Source: Cryobacterium flavum (lineage in GTDB: Bacteria > Actinomycetota > Actinomycetes > Actinomycetales > Microbacteriaceae). Taken from it: a DNA stretch of 64,000 bases. This document shows positions 24,718 through 34,644 of this stretch, one piece after another (position 1 is the first letter of the stretch; every line of letters starts with the position of its first letter). Where the stretch lies: assembly GCF_900103805.1 (NCBI RefSeq), contig NZ_FNIB01000002.1, positions 1-64,000 of the forward strand, read 5' to 3'. Below the pieces are notes generated by a model that saw nothing but the letters and a program-made list of their open reading frames with translations, was not told the origin of the DNA and did not search any database. Both the position numbers and the translations under genes were made by a program.

Positions 24718-25926
24718 CTAGAGCCGGGGGCGCCCGGCCCAGCGTTCGGCCTTGAGGGCCAGATGCAGCTCAAGGCGAGCCTGACCGCCCAGCGGATCGA
24801 CGCCGATGAGCGAACGGATGCGCCCGAGCCGGTTGTAAATACTTGTGCGGTGCAGGTGCAACTGCTCGGCGACCTCGGCCACCGAACCGTCCTTGTCGTA
24901 CATCAGCTCGAGTACCGGCAGCAGCTCCCCGTTGGGGTCGAGTTCGCGCAGCTCGGTGTAGAGGGTCGACTCCCCCGGCGACACGTCCCGCCCCTCAACC
25001 GCCAGGAACTGGTACACCCCGATGGCGCGAAACGACACCAGAGCCCCCAACTGGGCGTCCACCCACGCTGCCTGCACGGCGCTACGCGCCTCGGCGTAGG
25101 CTCCGGGCAGCCGGCGCAGGTCGGCAAAGGGCTCGCTCAGGCCGAGCAGGGCCGGCGCGGCCGGCTGCCCACCGCGGCGCGAGACTTCCAGCCCGAACCG
25201 ACGCAGAATCTCGGACTCGTCGATGCAGTCGATCACATCTTGCAGCAGCAAAACAGCGTGCGTTTCGGTGCCTGCGGAGAACAGCACTGTGTTGATTCCG
25301 AGCGTGGCATACAGGGCAGAGAGCCGCTGCAGCAGGTTGCTCTCGGCGGAAGTGCGCCGGGCGTTGTTGCCCCGGTCGAGCAGGGTGGCCAGTCGCCACG
25401 GCCCGCGCCCGTGCACTCCCGGCCAGCCGCCCACGGACACGACGGCGTCGCGGTCGCCGAAGCAGGCGGCGAGAAATTGCGCCTCGCGGGCACGACGGCC
25501 ATCGGAATCCGCGCTCGTGCGATTGAGCAGCATCTCGGCGAGTACGTCCAGCTCGGGGCGAATGATCCGCAGTTCCTGCACGATGGAATCGGGTTCGAGT
25601 TCGTCATCCTGCTGCAACACCCAGAGATACCCCACTCGGAATCCCCGGGCAAGCAGCGGCACGCACACCCGGCCCAACATGCCGAGCTCGGCATTCGCCG
25701 GAATCGGAACAGGCTTGACGGCCCTGGCGATGCCGTGGCTGAGCTGCCAGGCGCTGACATCGGGCGGAACGAGCTTGCTCAGCAGAAAGTTCGTGCGCAC
25801 GCGGTCGGCCGTAGCCTGATGCGCGCTGTACGCGAGCAGGCCGCCGTCGAGGTCTTCCAGGGAGAGGGCGCGGCCAAGGCGCGCCGCGATGAAGGCCACC
25901 GCTCGGTCGATATCGGCCGCGTTCAT
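24718..25926 (-). CDS. PucR-family regulator, probably of alanine dehydrogenase
   Basis: A 402-residue protein with the C-terminal PucR helix-turn-helix (VAEVAEQLHLHRTSIYNRLG, residues ~345-380) and an upstream GGDEF-like/PucR linker region. It is divergent from the alanine dehydrogenase gene; in Bacillus subtilis the PucR-type activator AdeR controls ald, so the same role is inferred. ATG 25926 is seven bases after TAAGAT, a leaderless start; the open frame continues to 26103 without signals. Confidence 0.82.
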   Translation of the reverse strand: MNAADIDRAVAFIAARLGRALSLEDLDGGLLAYSAHQATADRVRTNFLLSKLVPPDVSAWQLSHGIARAVKPVPIPANAELGMLGRVCVPLLARGFRVGYLWVLQQDDELEPDSIVQELRIIRPELDVLAEMLLNRTSADSDGRRAREAQFLAACFGDRDAVVSVGGWPGVHGRGPWRLATLLDRGNNARRTSAESNLLQRLSALYATLGINTVLFSAGTETHAVLLLQDVIDCIDESEILRRFGLEVSRRGGQPAAPALLGLSEPFADLRRLPGAYAEARSAVQAAWVDAQLGALVSFRAIGVYQFLAVEGRDVSPGESTLYTELRELDPNGELLPVLELMYDKDGSVAEVAEQLHLHRTSIYNRLGRIRSLIGVDPLGGQARLELHLALKAERWAGRPRL

Positions 25927-25933
25927 GGGTTTA

Positions 25934-25939
25934 ATCTTA
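25934..25939 (-). promoter_or_regulatory. Leaderless -10 box (TAAGAT)
   Basis: TAAGAT ends seven bases before ATG 25926 of the PucR gene. Confidence 0.5.
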
Positions 25940-26210
25940 CGCAAGCGTGTGAACGCCAGGCGACAATCGACGCGGCGTGGCGCTACAGATGTCGAACCAG
26001 GCCCGCCCGAGGCTCGGGCCATGCTGCGCATCTCCGGGAATAAAACTCCCGGACAAGTGCTAATTCCGGGGCGGTGAGACGTGCGGGGGCCAGCCCACGG
26101 CATCCGCTATCAGCAGGGCCCTGCCGCGACAGCCCTCAAAACGCGGGCTTATCGTTTCTACGCTGACCAAAGTCGATCGGCGACGCGCCCTGAAGAAGTA
26201 GGAGTTCCCC

Positions 26211-27347
26211 ATGATCATTGGTGTTCCGACCGAAGTGAAGAACAACGAATACCGTGTGGCGATCACCGCCGCCGGAGTACACGAAGCCAAGCTGCACGGC
26301 CACACCGTGCTCGTGCAGGCCGGAGCCGGAATCGCCTCCGGGTTCTCCGACGCTGATTACGCGGCCGCCGGCGCCGCGATCGTCGAAACCGCCTTCGAGG
26401 TGTGGGCGAGCGCCGACATGATCCTTAAGGTGAAAGAGCCGATCACCGCCGAGTACGTGCACTTTCGTCAGGGCCTGATTCTCTTCACCTATCTGCACCT
26501 GGCCGCTGAGCCCGAACTCGCCACCGCCCTACTCGATGCCGGCGTCACCGCCATCGCCTACGAGACCGTGCAGAAAGCCGATCGCTCGCTGCCGTTACTC
26601 GCCCCGATGAGCGAGGTCGCCGGACGCCTCGCCGTTCAGGTCGGCTCCGCGTCGATGACCCGCCCCGGCGGCGGCCCCGGAATTCTGATGGGCGGCGTAC
26701 CCGGAGTACGTGCCGCCAAGGTGACCGTGATCGGCGCCGGTGTGGCCGGCTCCAACGCCGCCGCAATGGCCATCGGCATGGGCGCGGACGTCACGATTCT
26801 CGACATCAACATCGACCGCCTGCGCGAACTCGACGCCCAGTACGCCGGACGCCTCAAGACCATAGCCTCGAACGCCTACGAGATCGACCGTTCGGTCACC
26901 GAAGCCGACCTCGTGATCGGCTCAGTGCTGATTCCGGGTGCCAAGGCCCCCAAGCTCGTCACCGACGAGCTCGTCTCCCGCATGAAGCCGGGCTCCGTGC
27001 TCGTCGACATCGCGGTTGACCAGGGCGGCTGCTTCGAAGGCACCCACGCCACCACGCACGAGAACCCCACCTTCGCCGTGCACGGCTCGATCTTCTACTG
27101 CGTGGCCAACATGCCCGGCGCCGTGCCGCAGACGTCGACCCTCGCGCTGACCAACGTCACGCTGCCCTACGCCCTGTCGATCGCCGACCGTGGCGTGCGA
27201 GCAGCGTTCGAGCGTGACGCCGCCCTCGCCGGCGGGCTCAACATCGCCGCGGGCAAGATCGCGAACCGTTCGGTCAGCGTGGCTCTCGACCTGCCGCTCG
27301 CGGACTGGACCGACCTCGTGACCGAGGCCGAGCTCACCCTCGTGTAG
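26211..27347 (+). CDS. ald: Alanine dehydrogenase
   Basis: A 378-residue protein that matches Ald throughout: [17 protein letters not shown] at the start, the substrate residues K74 in LKVKEP and H95 in YLHLAAEP, the NAD-binding [10 protein letters not shown] and the DQGGCFE and [11 protein letters not shown] blocks. It converts L-alanine to pyruvate and ammonia with NAD+. TAGGAG precedes ATG 26211. It is followed by a strong terminator-like hairpin and an amino-acid permease gene. Confidence 0.96.
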   Translation: MIIGVPTEVKNNEYRVAITAAGVHEAKLHGHTVLVQAGAGIASGFSDADYAAAGAAIVETAFEVWASADMILKVKEPITAEYVHFRQGLILFTYLHLAAEPELATALLDAGVTAIAYETVQKADRSLPLLAPMSEVAGRLAVQVGSASMTRPGGGPGILMGGVPGVRAAKVTVIGAGVAGSNAAAMAIGMGADVTILDINIDRLRELDAQYAGRLKTIASNAYEIDRSVTEADLVIGSVLIPGAKAPKLVTDELVSRMKPGSVLVDIAVDQGGCFEGTHATTHENPTFAVHGSIFYCVANMPGAVPQTSTLALTNVTLPYALSIADRGVRAAFERDAALAGGLNIAAGKIANRSVSVALDLPLADWTDLVTEAELTLV

Positions 27348-27352
27348 TCGTT

Positions 27353-27399
27353 GGTAACGGATGCCGGGGTCGGCCGATTTCACCCCGGCATCCCTTACC
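27353..27399 (+). terminator. Long hairpin between ald and the permease gene
   Basis: GGTAA-C-GGATGCCGGGGT (27353-27370) pairs with ACCCCGGCATCC-C-TTACC (27382-27399) around an 11-base loop; only one position is unpaired. There is no U-tract, so it may end, attenuate or stabilise the ald transcript and set a lower level for the permease. Confidence 0.6.
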
Positions 27400-27445
27400 G
27401 TGTTCTCCCCGTGCCAATCGCCTGGACTACAAGGAAGTATCTCCG

Positions 27446-28912
27446 ATGTCGCAATTGAAACCCAGCACTCGATCCGCGCCCAGCGCGCAGCCGCACCTGG
27501 CACGCTCACTGTCGAATCGTCATATCCAGCTCATCGCCATCGGCGGGGCGATCGGAACGGGCCTGTTCATGGGATCCGGCAAGACCATCTCGCTGGCAGG
27601 ACCGTCGGTGATCTTCGTCTATATGATCATCGGCTTCATGCTGTTCTTCGTGATGCGGGCCATGGGCGAGTTGCTGCTCTCCAACCTCGAATACAAGTCG
27701 TTCAGCGACTTCGCCGGTGACCTGCTGGGGCCGTGGGCCGGCTTCTTCACGAGCTGGACGTATTGGCTCTGCTGGATCGTCACGGCCATCGCCGAACTGA
27801 TCGCTATCGCGTTGTACACGAGCTTTTGGTGGCCCGACCTGCCCCTGTGGATTCCCGCTCTCGTGGCGGTCTTGGTTCTGCTGGGCTTCAACCTCACCAG
27901 TGTCAAGGCGTTTGGGGAGACCGAGTTCTGGTTCGCCCTCATCAAGATCGTGGCCATTGTCACGCTGATCGTCGTGGGTCTCGTGATGGTGTTCACGCAG
28001 TTTCAGTCCCCCGGTGGCTCCCCGGCGCGTTTCAGCAACCTGTGGAATGACGGCGGTATGTTTCCGACTGGCCCGATGGGGTTCATCGCCGGTTTCCAGC
28101 TCTCTGTGTTCGCGTTTCTCGGGGTCGAGCTCGTGGGCACCACGGCCGCCGAAGCGCAGAATCCGCAGAAGAACCTGCCCAAGGCGATCAACTCGATCCC
28201 CATTCGCATCATGCTGTTCTACGTTCTGGCCCTGATCGTGATCATGGCGGTCACTCCGTGGCGTGAGGTCACGGCCGATGTGAGTCCGTTCGTAGCCATG
28301 TTTTCTCTCGCCGGGCTCGGCGCCGCCGCGGCCGTCATCAACTTCGTCGTGCTCACCAGCGCGACATCCTCGGCGAACTCCGGGCTATATTCCACATCGA
28401 GAATGCTCTTCGGGCTGTCGGCGGAAGGCACAGCCCCGGGGCGCTTTCATCGTCTGAGTCGCCACAAGGTGCCGGCTAACGCGCTGCTGTTCTCCTGCAT
28501 GTTTCTGCTGGTATCCGCTGTGCTGCTATATGCGAACCCGTCGATCCTGGCCGTGTTCACCGTGGTGACGACCATGTCGTCGGTGCTGTTCATCTTCGTC
28601 TGGGCGATCATCGTCGTGAGCTACATCGTGTACCGCAAGCGCCGCCCGGCGCTGCACGCGGCCTCCAAGTTCAAAATGCCCGGCGGTGTGTTCATGTGCT
28701 ACTTTCTGCTGGCCTTCTTCGTCTTCTTGATCTGGGCACTCACGCAGAAGACCGACACGCTGCAGGCGCTGCTCGTGACGCCAGTGTGGTTCATTGGGCT
28801 CGCCACGGTGTGGTTCATCATTCGCCGCCGCCCGGAACTGGCCGCCCACCACGAACTTCACCGGGCGAATGTGGAGGCCGACCGGGCGTCGGCACTCGCC
28901 TTCCGCCGCTGA
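27446..28912 (+). CDS. cycA: Amino-acid permease, CycA-like (D-serine/D-alanine/glycine type)
   Basis: A 488-residue APC-superfamily permease with 12 helices. The N-terminal LSNRHIQLIAIGGAIGTGLF and GKTISLAGPSVIFVYMIIG, with GELLLSNLEYKSFSDFAGDL, match the CycA group. Position after ald suggests uptake of alanine or glycine to feed the dehydrogenase. AAGGAAG precedes ATG 27446. Confidence 0.85.
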   Translation: MSQLKPSTRSAPSAQPHLARSLSNRHIQLIAIGGAIGTGLFMGSGKTISLAGPSVIFVYMIIGFMLFFVMRAMGELLLSNLEYKSFSDFAGDLLGPWAGFFTSWTYWLCWIVTAIAELIAIALYTSFWWPDLPLWIPALVAVLVLLGFNLTSVKAFGETEFWFALIKIVAIVTLIVVGLVMVFTQFQSPGGSPARFSNLWNDGGMFPTGPMGFIAGFQLSVFAFLGVELVGTTAAEAQNPQKNLPKAINSIPIRIMLFYVLALIVIMAVTPWREVTADVSPFVAMFSLAGLGAAAAVINFVVLTSATSSANSGLYSTSRMLFGLSAEGTAPGRFHRLSRHKVPANALLFSCMFLLVSAVLLYANPSILAVFTVVTTMSSVLFIFVWAIIVVSYIVYRKRRPALHAASKFKMPGGVFMCYFLLAFFVFLIWALTQKTDTLQALLVTPVWFIGLATVWFIIRRRPELAAHHELHRANVEADRASALAFRR

Positions 28913-28957
28913 TATCCGTGACCGGCCGCCAGTAAGCCGCTTTCGGGCTCAGCCCCT

Positions 28958-30748
28958 TCAGCGCGTGTAGTGAGACTCCTGCAGCTCGTACACCGGGGTA
29001 TTAAGCCCCTCCATGCGGGCTTTGATCTGCAGCGCAAGGTAGTTGGAGTAGTGCCGGCTCTGGTGCAGGTTGCCGCCGTGAATCCAGAGTTGCGGAACGT
29101 TCGTGGGCTTCCACATGTTGCGTAGTTCACCCTCCCACGGCCCCGGATCCTTTGGTGTGTCGGACCCGTATCCCCAGCAGCGCCCCACCTGGTCGGCGAC
29201 CTCCGGTGAGACCAGATCGGCAAGCCATCCGTTCATGGAGCCATACCCGGTGGCATACACGATGAGATCAGCTTCGAGTTCGGCACCGTCGGCGAGCACC
29301 ACCGACTCGGGCGTGATGCGGTCGACCTGCCCCGACTTCACCGCGACGCGACCGTCGATAAGCAGCTGCGAGGCTCCCACATCGATGTAATAGCCGGAGC
29401 CGCGTCGCAGGTATTTCAGGAACAGGCCCGAACCATCCGTGCCAAAGTCGAGGTCGAAGCCTGCGGCGGTGAGTTGGGAGTAGAACTCGGCGTCGCGCTG
29501 CGCCATCTGTTCGAACACCGGAATCTGCGCGGCGGGCAGGAGACGGTAAGGCAACGACGCGAAGAGCAGGTCAGCCTTTTCGGTGGTCACCCCGTTGGCG
29601 AGCGCCTGCTCGGAGTAAAGCCCACCGAGTGCGAGCTCCATGAGCGAATCGCTGCGTGAAATGTGCGTCGACGAGCGCTGCACCATGGTGACGTCTGCTC
29701 CGTGCTCCCACAGGTCGGCGCAGATATCGTGGGCCGAGTTGTTCGACCCGATCACGACGGCCTTTTTGCCGGTGTAGTCACCGCCGCCGCCGTGCTGCGA
29801 TGAGTGATGCTGCTCCCCTGCGAACGACTCCGCGCCGGCGAAGACCGGCGTATTCGGATACCCGGAGACGCCGAGTGCGAAGACCAGCTGCTTGGGTCTC
29901 AGGGTGACCGGTGTGCCGTCGCGCACGACCTGTACCAGCCACTCCTGGGCGTCGTCGTCGAAAGTCGCTTTGGTGCATTCAGTGCTCGACCAATAGTTGA
30001 GTTCCATGATGCTGGTGTAGTGCTCGAGCCAGTCACCGATCTTGTCTTTCGAGGCAAAGACGGGCCAGTCCTCGGGAAACTTGAGGTACGGCAGGTGGTC
30101 GTACCAGACCGGGTCGTGCAGGTGCAGGGATTTGTAGCGATTTCGCCAGGAGTCACCCGCCTTGGCGTTCTTCTCGATCACGATCGTGGGAACACCGAGC
30201 CGCTTCATGCGGGCTGCCAGGCCGATGCCGCCCTGGCCCCCGCCCACGATCACGCAATACGGCTGCTCCTCATAACCGAGCCGGGCCTCCTGGGCCGTCT
30301 TCTTCTCGAGCCACGAGGTGCGTCCTTTCGTGATTTCGTGCGACACGCCCTGCTCCCGGGTGCGCCCCTTCTTCTCTTCAAAACCCTTGAGCTCCTGCAT
30401 CGTGGTGAGCAGGGTGTAGCACAATCCGTCGTTCAACCGGAGGTGGGCGTATCCGCGAGCACTACCGGTTTCGAACGTAACCCAGGCCTCCACGGCACCG
30501 GCTACACCGGTTGCCGGTTCGGCGAGCGCCCAGCTATGCGGATTTACCTGGTCGAGGGTGGCGGCGAGCATCCGTTCTATGTCGTTCTTACCCTCAAGGG
30601 TTTTCAAATTCCACGTGAACGAGATGAAATCCCGCCAGTAGCAGTCGTCAGCGAAGAGCGCGAGGGCGCCCTCGAGGTCACGGTGCTGCAGGGCGGTATC
30701 GAACCGGGCGAGCCAGTTCTCGACGATAGTAATTGGTGTATCGGGCAT
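28958..30748 (-). CDS. Flavin-containing monooxygenase with N-terminal SnoaL/NTF2-like domain
   Basis: A 596-residue fusion. Residues ~1-130 have the NTF2-like pattern (WLARFDTALQHRDLEGALAL, FADDCYWRDFISFTWNL). Then comes an FMO/Baeyer-Villiger-type enzyme: FAD motif GGGQGGIGLAARMKRLG, the FMO block with YDHLPYLKFPEDWP, and NADPH motif VIGSNNSAHDIC. It oxygenates a small organic substrate using NADPH and O2; the substrate is not apparent. ATG 30748 follows AAAGGAG. A GAF regulator is divergent. Confidence 0.88.
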   Translation of the reverse strand: MPDTPITIVENWLARFDTALQHRDLEGALALFADDCYWRDFISFTWNLKTLEGKNDIERMLAATLDQVNPHSWALAEPATGVAGAVEAWVTFETGSARGYAHLRLNDGLCYTLLTTMQELKGFEEKKGRTREQGVSHEITKGRTSWLEKKTAQEARLGYEEQPYCVIVGGGQGGIGLAARMKRLGVPTIVIEKNAKAGDSWRNRYKSLHLHDPVWYDHLPYLKFPEDWPVFASKDKIGDWLEHYTSIMELNYWSSTECTKATFDDDAQEWLVQVVRDGTPVTLRPKQLVFALGVSGYPNTPVFAGAESFAGEQHHSSQHGGGGDYTGKKAVVIGSNNSAHDICADLWEHGADVTMVQRSSTHISRSDSLMELALGGLYSEQALANGVTTEKADLLFASLPYRLLPAAQIPVFEQMAQRDAEFYSQLTAAGFDLDFGTDGSGLFLKYLRRGSGYYIDVGASQLLIDGRVAVKSGQVDRITPESVVLADGAELEADLIVYATGYGSMNGWLADLVSPEVADQVGRCWGYGSDTPKDPGPWEGELRNMWKPTNVPQLWIHGGNLHQSRHYSNYLALQIKARMEGLNTPVYELQESHYTR

Positions 30749-30794
30749 GTCACTCCTTTGTGAACCAGCGAAGAATCGGCCCATTGTCGGGCGC

Positions 30795-30843
30795 GACCTG
30801 TATGTTCAAGTACACGGCCGCAGGGGTTGCACAGGCGTTACAC
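30795..30843. promoter_or_regulatory. Candidate operator between the FMO and GAF regulator genes
   Basis: GTTGCAC (30826-30832) and GTTACAC (30837-30843) are direct repeats 11 bp apart, next to the inverted TGTA/TACA element near 30800-30815, in the divergent promoter region. Confidence 0.35.
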
Positions 30844-30891
30844 CTGGTCTCTGCTCGGCCTCATCGTCGAATCCAATGAGGGAGACAGCGC

Positions 30892-32217
30892 ATGTCCACA
30901 GAGCCCAGCGGCGTGGTTCTCGCTGCTGGCCTGCGTTTTTCTTCGCCCCGCAAATACGAGCGGATGCTCCGCGCTGCCCACGATCACACCCGCGACGGTG
31001 CACCACCGCCCGCGATCACCGGCGACGTGTGGAACTCCTGGCAGCGCTCACTCGCCGCCGGCATTGACCCCGACCGCCATCTGCCCCGGCACCTGCATGA
31101 GGTGGCGGATGCCGTGGCGCTCCGCCGCGGGCATGCGCTGCAGACGGTGATGCCGGCCCTCAGTGAGCTTCTCGCTGATGAGAGCTCTCAGGGTCAGCAT
31201 CTGCTCGTGCTGGCCGATGCCCACGGTGAGGTTTTGTGGCGAGTCGGCAGCCGGGCGGCCTTGCGGCAGGCCGATCGGCTGGAGTTCGTGGAGGGGGCCG
31301 ACTGGTCCGAGGCGGGTGTGGGCACGAACGCCATCAGCGAAGCTGTCCTCAGCGGCCGAGCGTCCCAGCTGTTCTCGGCGGAGCACCTCGTGCGCTCGCA
31401 TCATGCCTGGGCGTGCACGGCCTCGCCGATCCGAGACCCGCAGACCGGAGTGGTGCTGGGGGTACTCACCGTGTCCGGGCCTCTCCATACGGTCACGGCA
31501 GACAGCGTGCGCATGGTCAAGTGTGGGGTGCGCGTTGCCGAGGAGTTGTTGCGGACCGCACAACGGGTGAACGACCGCACAACCAGAACCGTGGGTGCGG
31601 TCACGGTTAATCCGACAGCCGGGCACTCGTCAGCGGTCTCCCTCGACTTATTGGGTGAGCACCCGGCGGTTCTCACCGCCGACGGCCGCCGAGTACTCCT
31701 CTCGCCGCGGCGCGCGGAAATTCTGGCCCTGTTGGAGTCGCGGGATCGCGGCTGGACGGCCGACGAACTCGCCTACTCCATTCACGGTGAGACCGGTTCT
31801 GCGGCAACCATCCGCATCGAAATGCACCGTATTCGGCAGGTTCTCGGCGATGCGCTGCAGTCAACGCCGTATCGCCTGGCCCCCGGCCTGCGCGGCACGT
31901 CTGACGCGGCGCGGGTCTTGCACCTGGTGCGCCAGGGACAGGTATCGGCAGCACTCGCCGCCTATACGGCCCCGTTCCTCTCCCGCTCAACCGCCCGGGC
32001 GATTGAACCTCTGCGGGCCGAGATCACGAGCGCGGTCGGGGCATCCGTTCGGGCCAGCGGAGATGCCGAGCTGCTGCGCCGGTGGTGCGCGACCGAGATG
32101 GGCAGCGATGATCGCGCCGCCGTACACGCCCTCGGGCGGCTAGCCGGCCAGGCCGATGCCGCCTATGTGTCGTCACTGGCTAGCCTCAGCCGCATCGACA
32201 GCGCGCTCGGCCTCTAA
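30892..32217 (+). CDS. GAF-domain transcriptional regulator
   Basis: A 441-residue regulator: an N-terminal activator region (residues ~15-90), a GAF sensor (~100-220; EGADWSEAGVGTNAISEAVL, IRDPQTGVVLGVLTVSGP) as in AcoR-like regulators, and a C-terminal winged helix (RRVLLSPRRAEILALLESRD, YSIHGETGSAATIRIEMHRI). No sigma-54 AAA domain is present. Divergent orientation suggests control of the FMO gene. GAGGGAG lies before ATG 30892. Confidence 0.82.
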   Translation: MSTEPSGVVLAAGLRFSSPRKYERMLRAAHDHTRDGAPPPAITGDVWNSWQRSLAAGIDPDRHLPRHLHEVADAVALRRGHALQTVMPALSELLADESSQGQHLLVLADAHGEVLWRVGSRAALRQADRLEFVEGADWSEAGVGTNAISEAVLSGRASQLFSAEHLVRSHHAWACTASPIRDPQTGVVLGVLTVSGPLHTVTADSVRMVKCGVRVAEELLRTAQRVNDRTTRTVGAVTVNPTAGHSSAVSLDLLGEHPAVLTADGRRVLLSPRRAEILALLESRDRGWTADELAYSIHGETGSAATIRIEMHRIRQVLGDALQSTPYRLAPGLRGTSDAARVLHLVRQGQVSAALAAYTAPFLSRSTARAIEPLRAEITSAVGASVRASGDAELLRRWCATEMGSDDRAAVHALGRLAGQADAAYVSSLASLSRIDSALGL

Positions 32218-32245
32218 CCGGGGCGCCTGCGCTGAGCGTTGTGCC

Positions 32246-32279
32246 CGCAGGGGCCGCACCGACCGGCGCGGCCCCTGCG
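32246..32279. terminator. Bidirectional terminator hairpin
   Basis: A perfect 12-bp stem, CGCAGGGGCCGC (32246-32257) and GCGGCCCCTGCG (32268-32279), with a 10-base loop, lies between two convergent genes. Confidence 0.65.
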
Positions 32280-32287
32280 TGCCGAAG

Positions 32288-33847
32288 TTACGCCGGTTTG
32301 TCGGCCGGCTCGGCGGTCTTCGCGGTCTCGGCTGCGGCCAGGCGTGCTGCCCTGGCCTCGGCCTTTGCTGCCGCAGCGGCCGCCTTGACGTCGGCTTCGA
32401 TAGCGTCGACGAAGGCGGTGTGCTTGGCGCCGGGCATCCAGCCCTTGTTGGTGACCTTGACCTGGAAGATGATCGCAGCGACGACCAACACCACGCCGAT
32501 GAGCACGGTGAGCATCACGCCGATGGCGGTGTTGTCGCCGAGCAGGCTCACGCCGATGAGCGTGCCAAACCAGCCGAAGTCCGCGTCACCGAAGGTGCTG
32601 TTGGCGAAGCCGAAGTTGCCGAGTACGAGCAGCAGAATGGCCGGCAGGATGGTGATCAGGATTCCGTTGACGAAACCACCGACCATGGCACCGATACGAC
32701 CACCGGTGGCGTTGCCGTAGACACCGGCGCCACCGCCCGTGAAGAAGTGCGGCACCATGCCGGGCAGAATCAGGGCGAGACCAAACACCGGTCCGAGCCA
32801 GATGGCCAGCACACCGAGGCTGATCAGGCCGCCGGCGAAGGACGCCAGGAATCCGATGAGCACGGCGTTGGCCGCGAACGGAAAGACGATCGGAATGTCG
32901 AGCGCGGGGCGGGCACCAGGCACGACCTTTTCGGCGATGCCCTGGAACGCTGGGACGAGCTCGCCGAGGATGGTGCGCACACCGTAGAGGATGATGGCCA
33001 CACCCACGCCGAACTGCAGCGCCTGGGCGAAGGCGGCCATGATGAACGCGCCGCCGTCGACGGAGCCGAAAATAGCGAGGGCATCCGCTCGGGGAAGCGC
33101 GATGAGGCCCCAGATGGCGAAGACCATGTAGATGGCGACCATCGAGACCGAGGTAGCCACCATGGAGTCGCGCAGAAAGCGCAGGTTCTGCGGAAAGTTG
33201 ATGTGCTCGGTGCTCTTGCTGCGCTTGCCGACGGCCTGGCCGACGGCGCCGGCAGCGATGTAGCCGAGGGTTCCGAAGTGGCCGATGGCGATCGTGTCGT
33301 CGCCGGTGATGCGCTTGGTCCACGGCTGGGCGAAGGCCGGCATGACGACCATGATCACGCCGAGCAGGCCACCGCCAATGACGACGACGAGCCAGCTGAG
33401 CTCGGATCCGAAGCCGACCGAGAGCACGACCGCGAGCATCATGGCCATGAAGACCATGTGGTGCCCGGTGAGGAACACGTACTTGAGTGGGGTGAATCGT
33501 GCCAGAAGCAGCATGACGATGAATCCGACGACGAGCACGTAGGCGCTGGTCGCTCCGAATTCCTCGGCGGCGAGGGCTGTGATGACCTCGTTGGTCGGAA
33601 TCACGCCCTGCGCGCCGGTGACCTTGAGAATCAGGTCGCCGAGCGGGGTGAGTGAGGCGACAACCACACCGGCACCGGCACCGAGAATGAGAAAGCCGAG
33701 GGCTGCCTTGAGGCTGCCGCCGATGATGGTTCCGACCGGGCGGCGCAGGGCGATGAGTCCGACGGCCGTGATGATGCCCACCAGGTAGGCCGGCACATTC
33801 AAAATCTGCTGGCCGATGAAATCCAGAATGACTAAGAACCACTCCAT
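32288..33847 (-). CDS. PTS ascorbate-type permease, EIIC (UlaA family)
   Basis: A 519-residue EIIC of the ascorbate-galactitol superfamily: IGQQILNVPAYLVGIITAVG at the start, TGHHMVFMAMML, GHFGTLGYIAAGAVGQAVGK and FTGGGAGVYGNATGGRIGAM are UlaA hallmarks. It moves a sugar acid or related sugar with phosphorylation. The C-terminal ~40 residues are an alanine/lysine-rich tail absent from E. coli UlaA. The IIB and IIA genes are upstream on the same strand. Confidence 0.9.
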   Translation of the reverse strand: MEWFLVILDFIGQQILNVPAYLVGIITAVGLIALRRPVGTIIGGSLKAALGFLILGAGAGVVVASLTPLGDLILKVTGAQGVIPTNEVITALAAEEFGATSAYVLVVGFIVMLLLARFTPLKYVFLTGHHMVFMAMMLAVVLSVGFGSELSWLVVVIGGGLLGVIMVVMPAFAQPWTKRITGDDTIAIGHFGTLGYIAAGAVGQAVGKRSKSTEHINFPQNLRFLRDSMVATSVSMVAIYMVFAIWGLIALPRADALAIFGSVDGGAFIMAAFAQALQFGVGVAIILYGVRTILGELVPAFQGIAEKVVPGARPALDIPIVFPFAANAVLIGFLASFAGGLISLGVLAIWLGPVFGLALILPGMVPHFFTGGGAGVYGNATGGRIGAMVGGFVNGILITILPAILLLVLGNFGFANSTFGDADFGWFGTLIGVSLLGDNTAIGVMLTVLIGVVLVVAAIIFQVKVTNKGWMPGAKHTAFVDAIEADVKAAAAAAKAEARAARLAAAETAKTAEPADKPA

Positions 33848-33895
33848 GTCGGGGTGCTCCCTCTCTTACTCAGACGTGCGGTTGATGAAACAGGA

Positions 33896-34168
33896 TTATT
33901 CGAGTGCGTCGGTGAGTTTCTGGGAGATTTCTTCAAGGTCGAAGAAGTTGTCGATGACGATGACCTGGGCCTCGACGTCGCCGATCTCCTCGGCGAGCTC
34001 TTCGCTCGTCAGCACGATCTCGGCGTCGCGCGCCATGCCGCGAGCCACGCCGATGTCGGCGGCCTCAACGTCGGCGTCGATGCCGAGTGTGCGCAGCACC
34101 TTCTCGGTGTTCATTTTCAAGAGAACGGATGTGCCGATCCCCATTCCGCAGACCGCGATGATCTTCAT
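33896..34168 (-). CDS. PTS EIIB, ascorbate/galactitol-type (UlaB/SgcB)
   Basis: A 90-residue EIIB with the P-loop cysteine CGMGIGTS (C7), the phosphate carrier between IIA and sugar. Its ATG overlaps the IIA stop (ATGA). Confidence 0.92.
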   Translation of the reverse strand: MKIIAVCGMGIGTSVLLKMNTEKVLRTLGIDADVEAADIGVARGMARDAEIVLTSEELAEEIGDVEAQVIVIDNFFDLEEISQKLTDALE

Positions 34169-34644
34169 GAGAGTGCCTTTTCTGTGAGCAGTTGGGGGTT
34201 GGACATGATCGCGAGAACCTCGGCCGGCGAATCGGCCGCCTTGAGCGCGGCGAGCAGGTCGGCGTTCATCAGCACCCCGGCGAGGGCCTGCATCATCTCG
34301 AGGTGGCCTTCGTGGTCGGGGGCGGCCAGGCCGATAACGAGCGACACCGGGTCGTTTTTCTTGTGGCCGAACTTCACTGGCTCGTCGAGGGTGACCCAGC
34401 TGAGCCCGGCGCGCAGCACGGCGGGCGATGGGCGGGAGTGGGCGATGGCCAGACCGGGTGCGATGACGATGTAGGGGCCGAGCTTGTCAACCGCAGCGAT
34501 CATCTCGGCCGTGTAGTCGTCGGTCGTGACGCCACCGGCCACGAGCGCGTCGCCGGCCAGGGTGATCGCGGCTTGCCAGTCGGCGGCGACGACGTGGGTG
34601 CGAATGGATGCCTGGTCGAGTTCGTCGGCGAGATTGACTGCCAT
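34165..34644 (-). CDS. PTS EIIA, mannitol/ascorbate-type (UlaC)
   Basis: A 159-residue EIIA of the fructose-mannitol/ascorbate fold; the phosphorylated histidine is in GLAIAHSRPS (near residue 70). ATG 34644 follows AAGGAG; the frame remains open to 34734 without signals. It is first in the IIA-IIB-IIC operon, with a 16-bp palindrome in its promoter region. Confidence 0.9.
   Translation of the reverse strand: MAVNLADELDQASIRTHVVAADWQAAITLAGDALVAGGVTTDDYTAEMIAAVDKLGPYIVIAPGLAIAHSRPSPAVLRAGLSWVTLDEPVKFGHKKNDPVSLVIGLAAPDHEGHLEMMQALAGVLMNADLLAALKAADSPAEVLAIMSNPQLLTEKALS

Noticed and set aside
32156..33655. 499-codon plus-strand frame opposite the PTS IIC gene
   Set aside because: Antisense shadow of a conserved membrane protein, with low-complexity acidic product.
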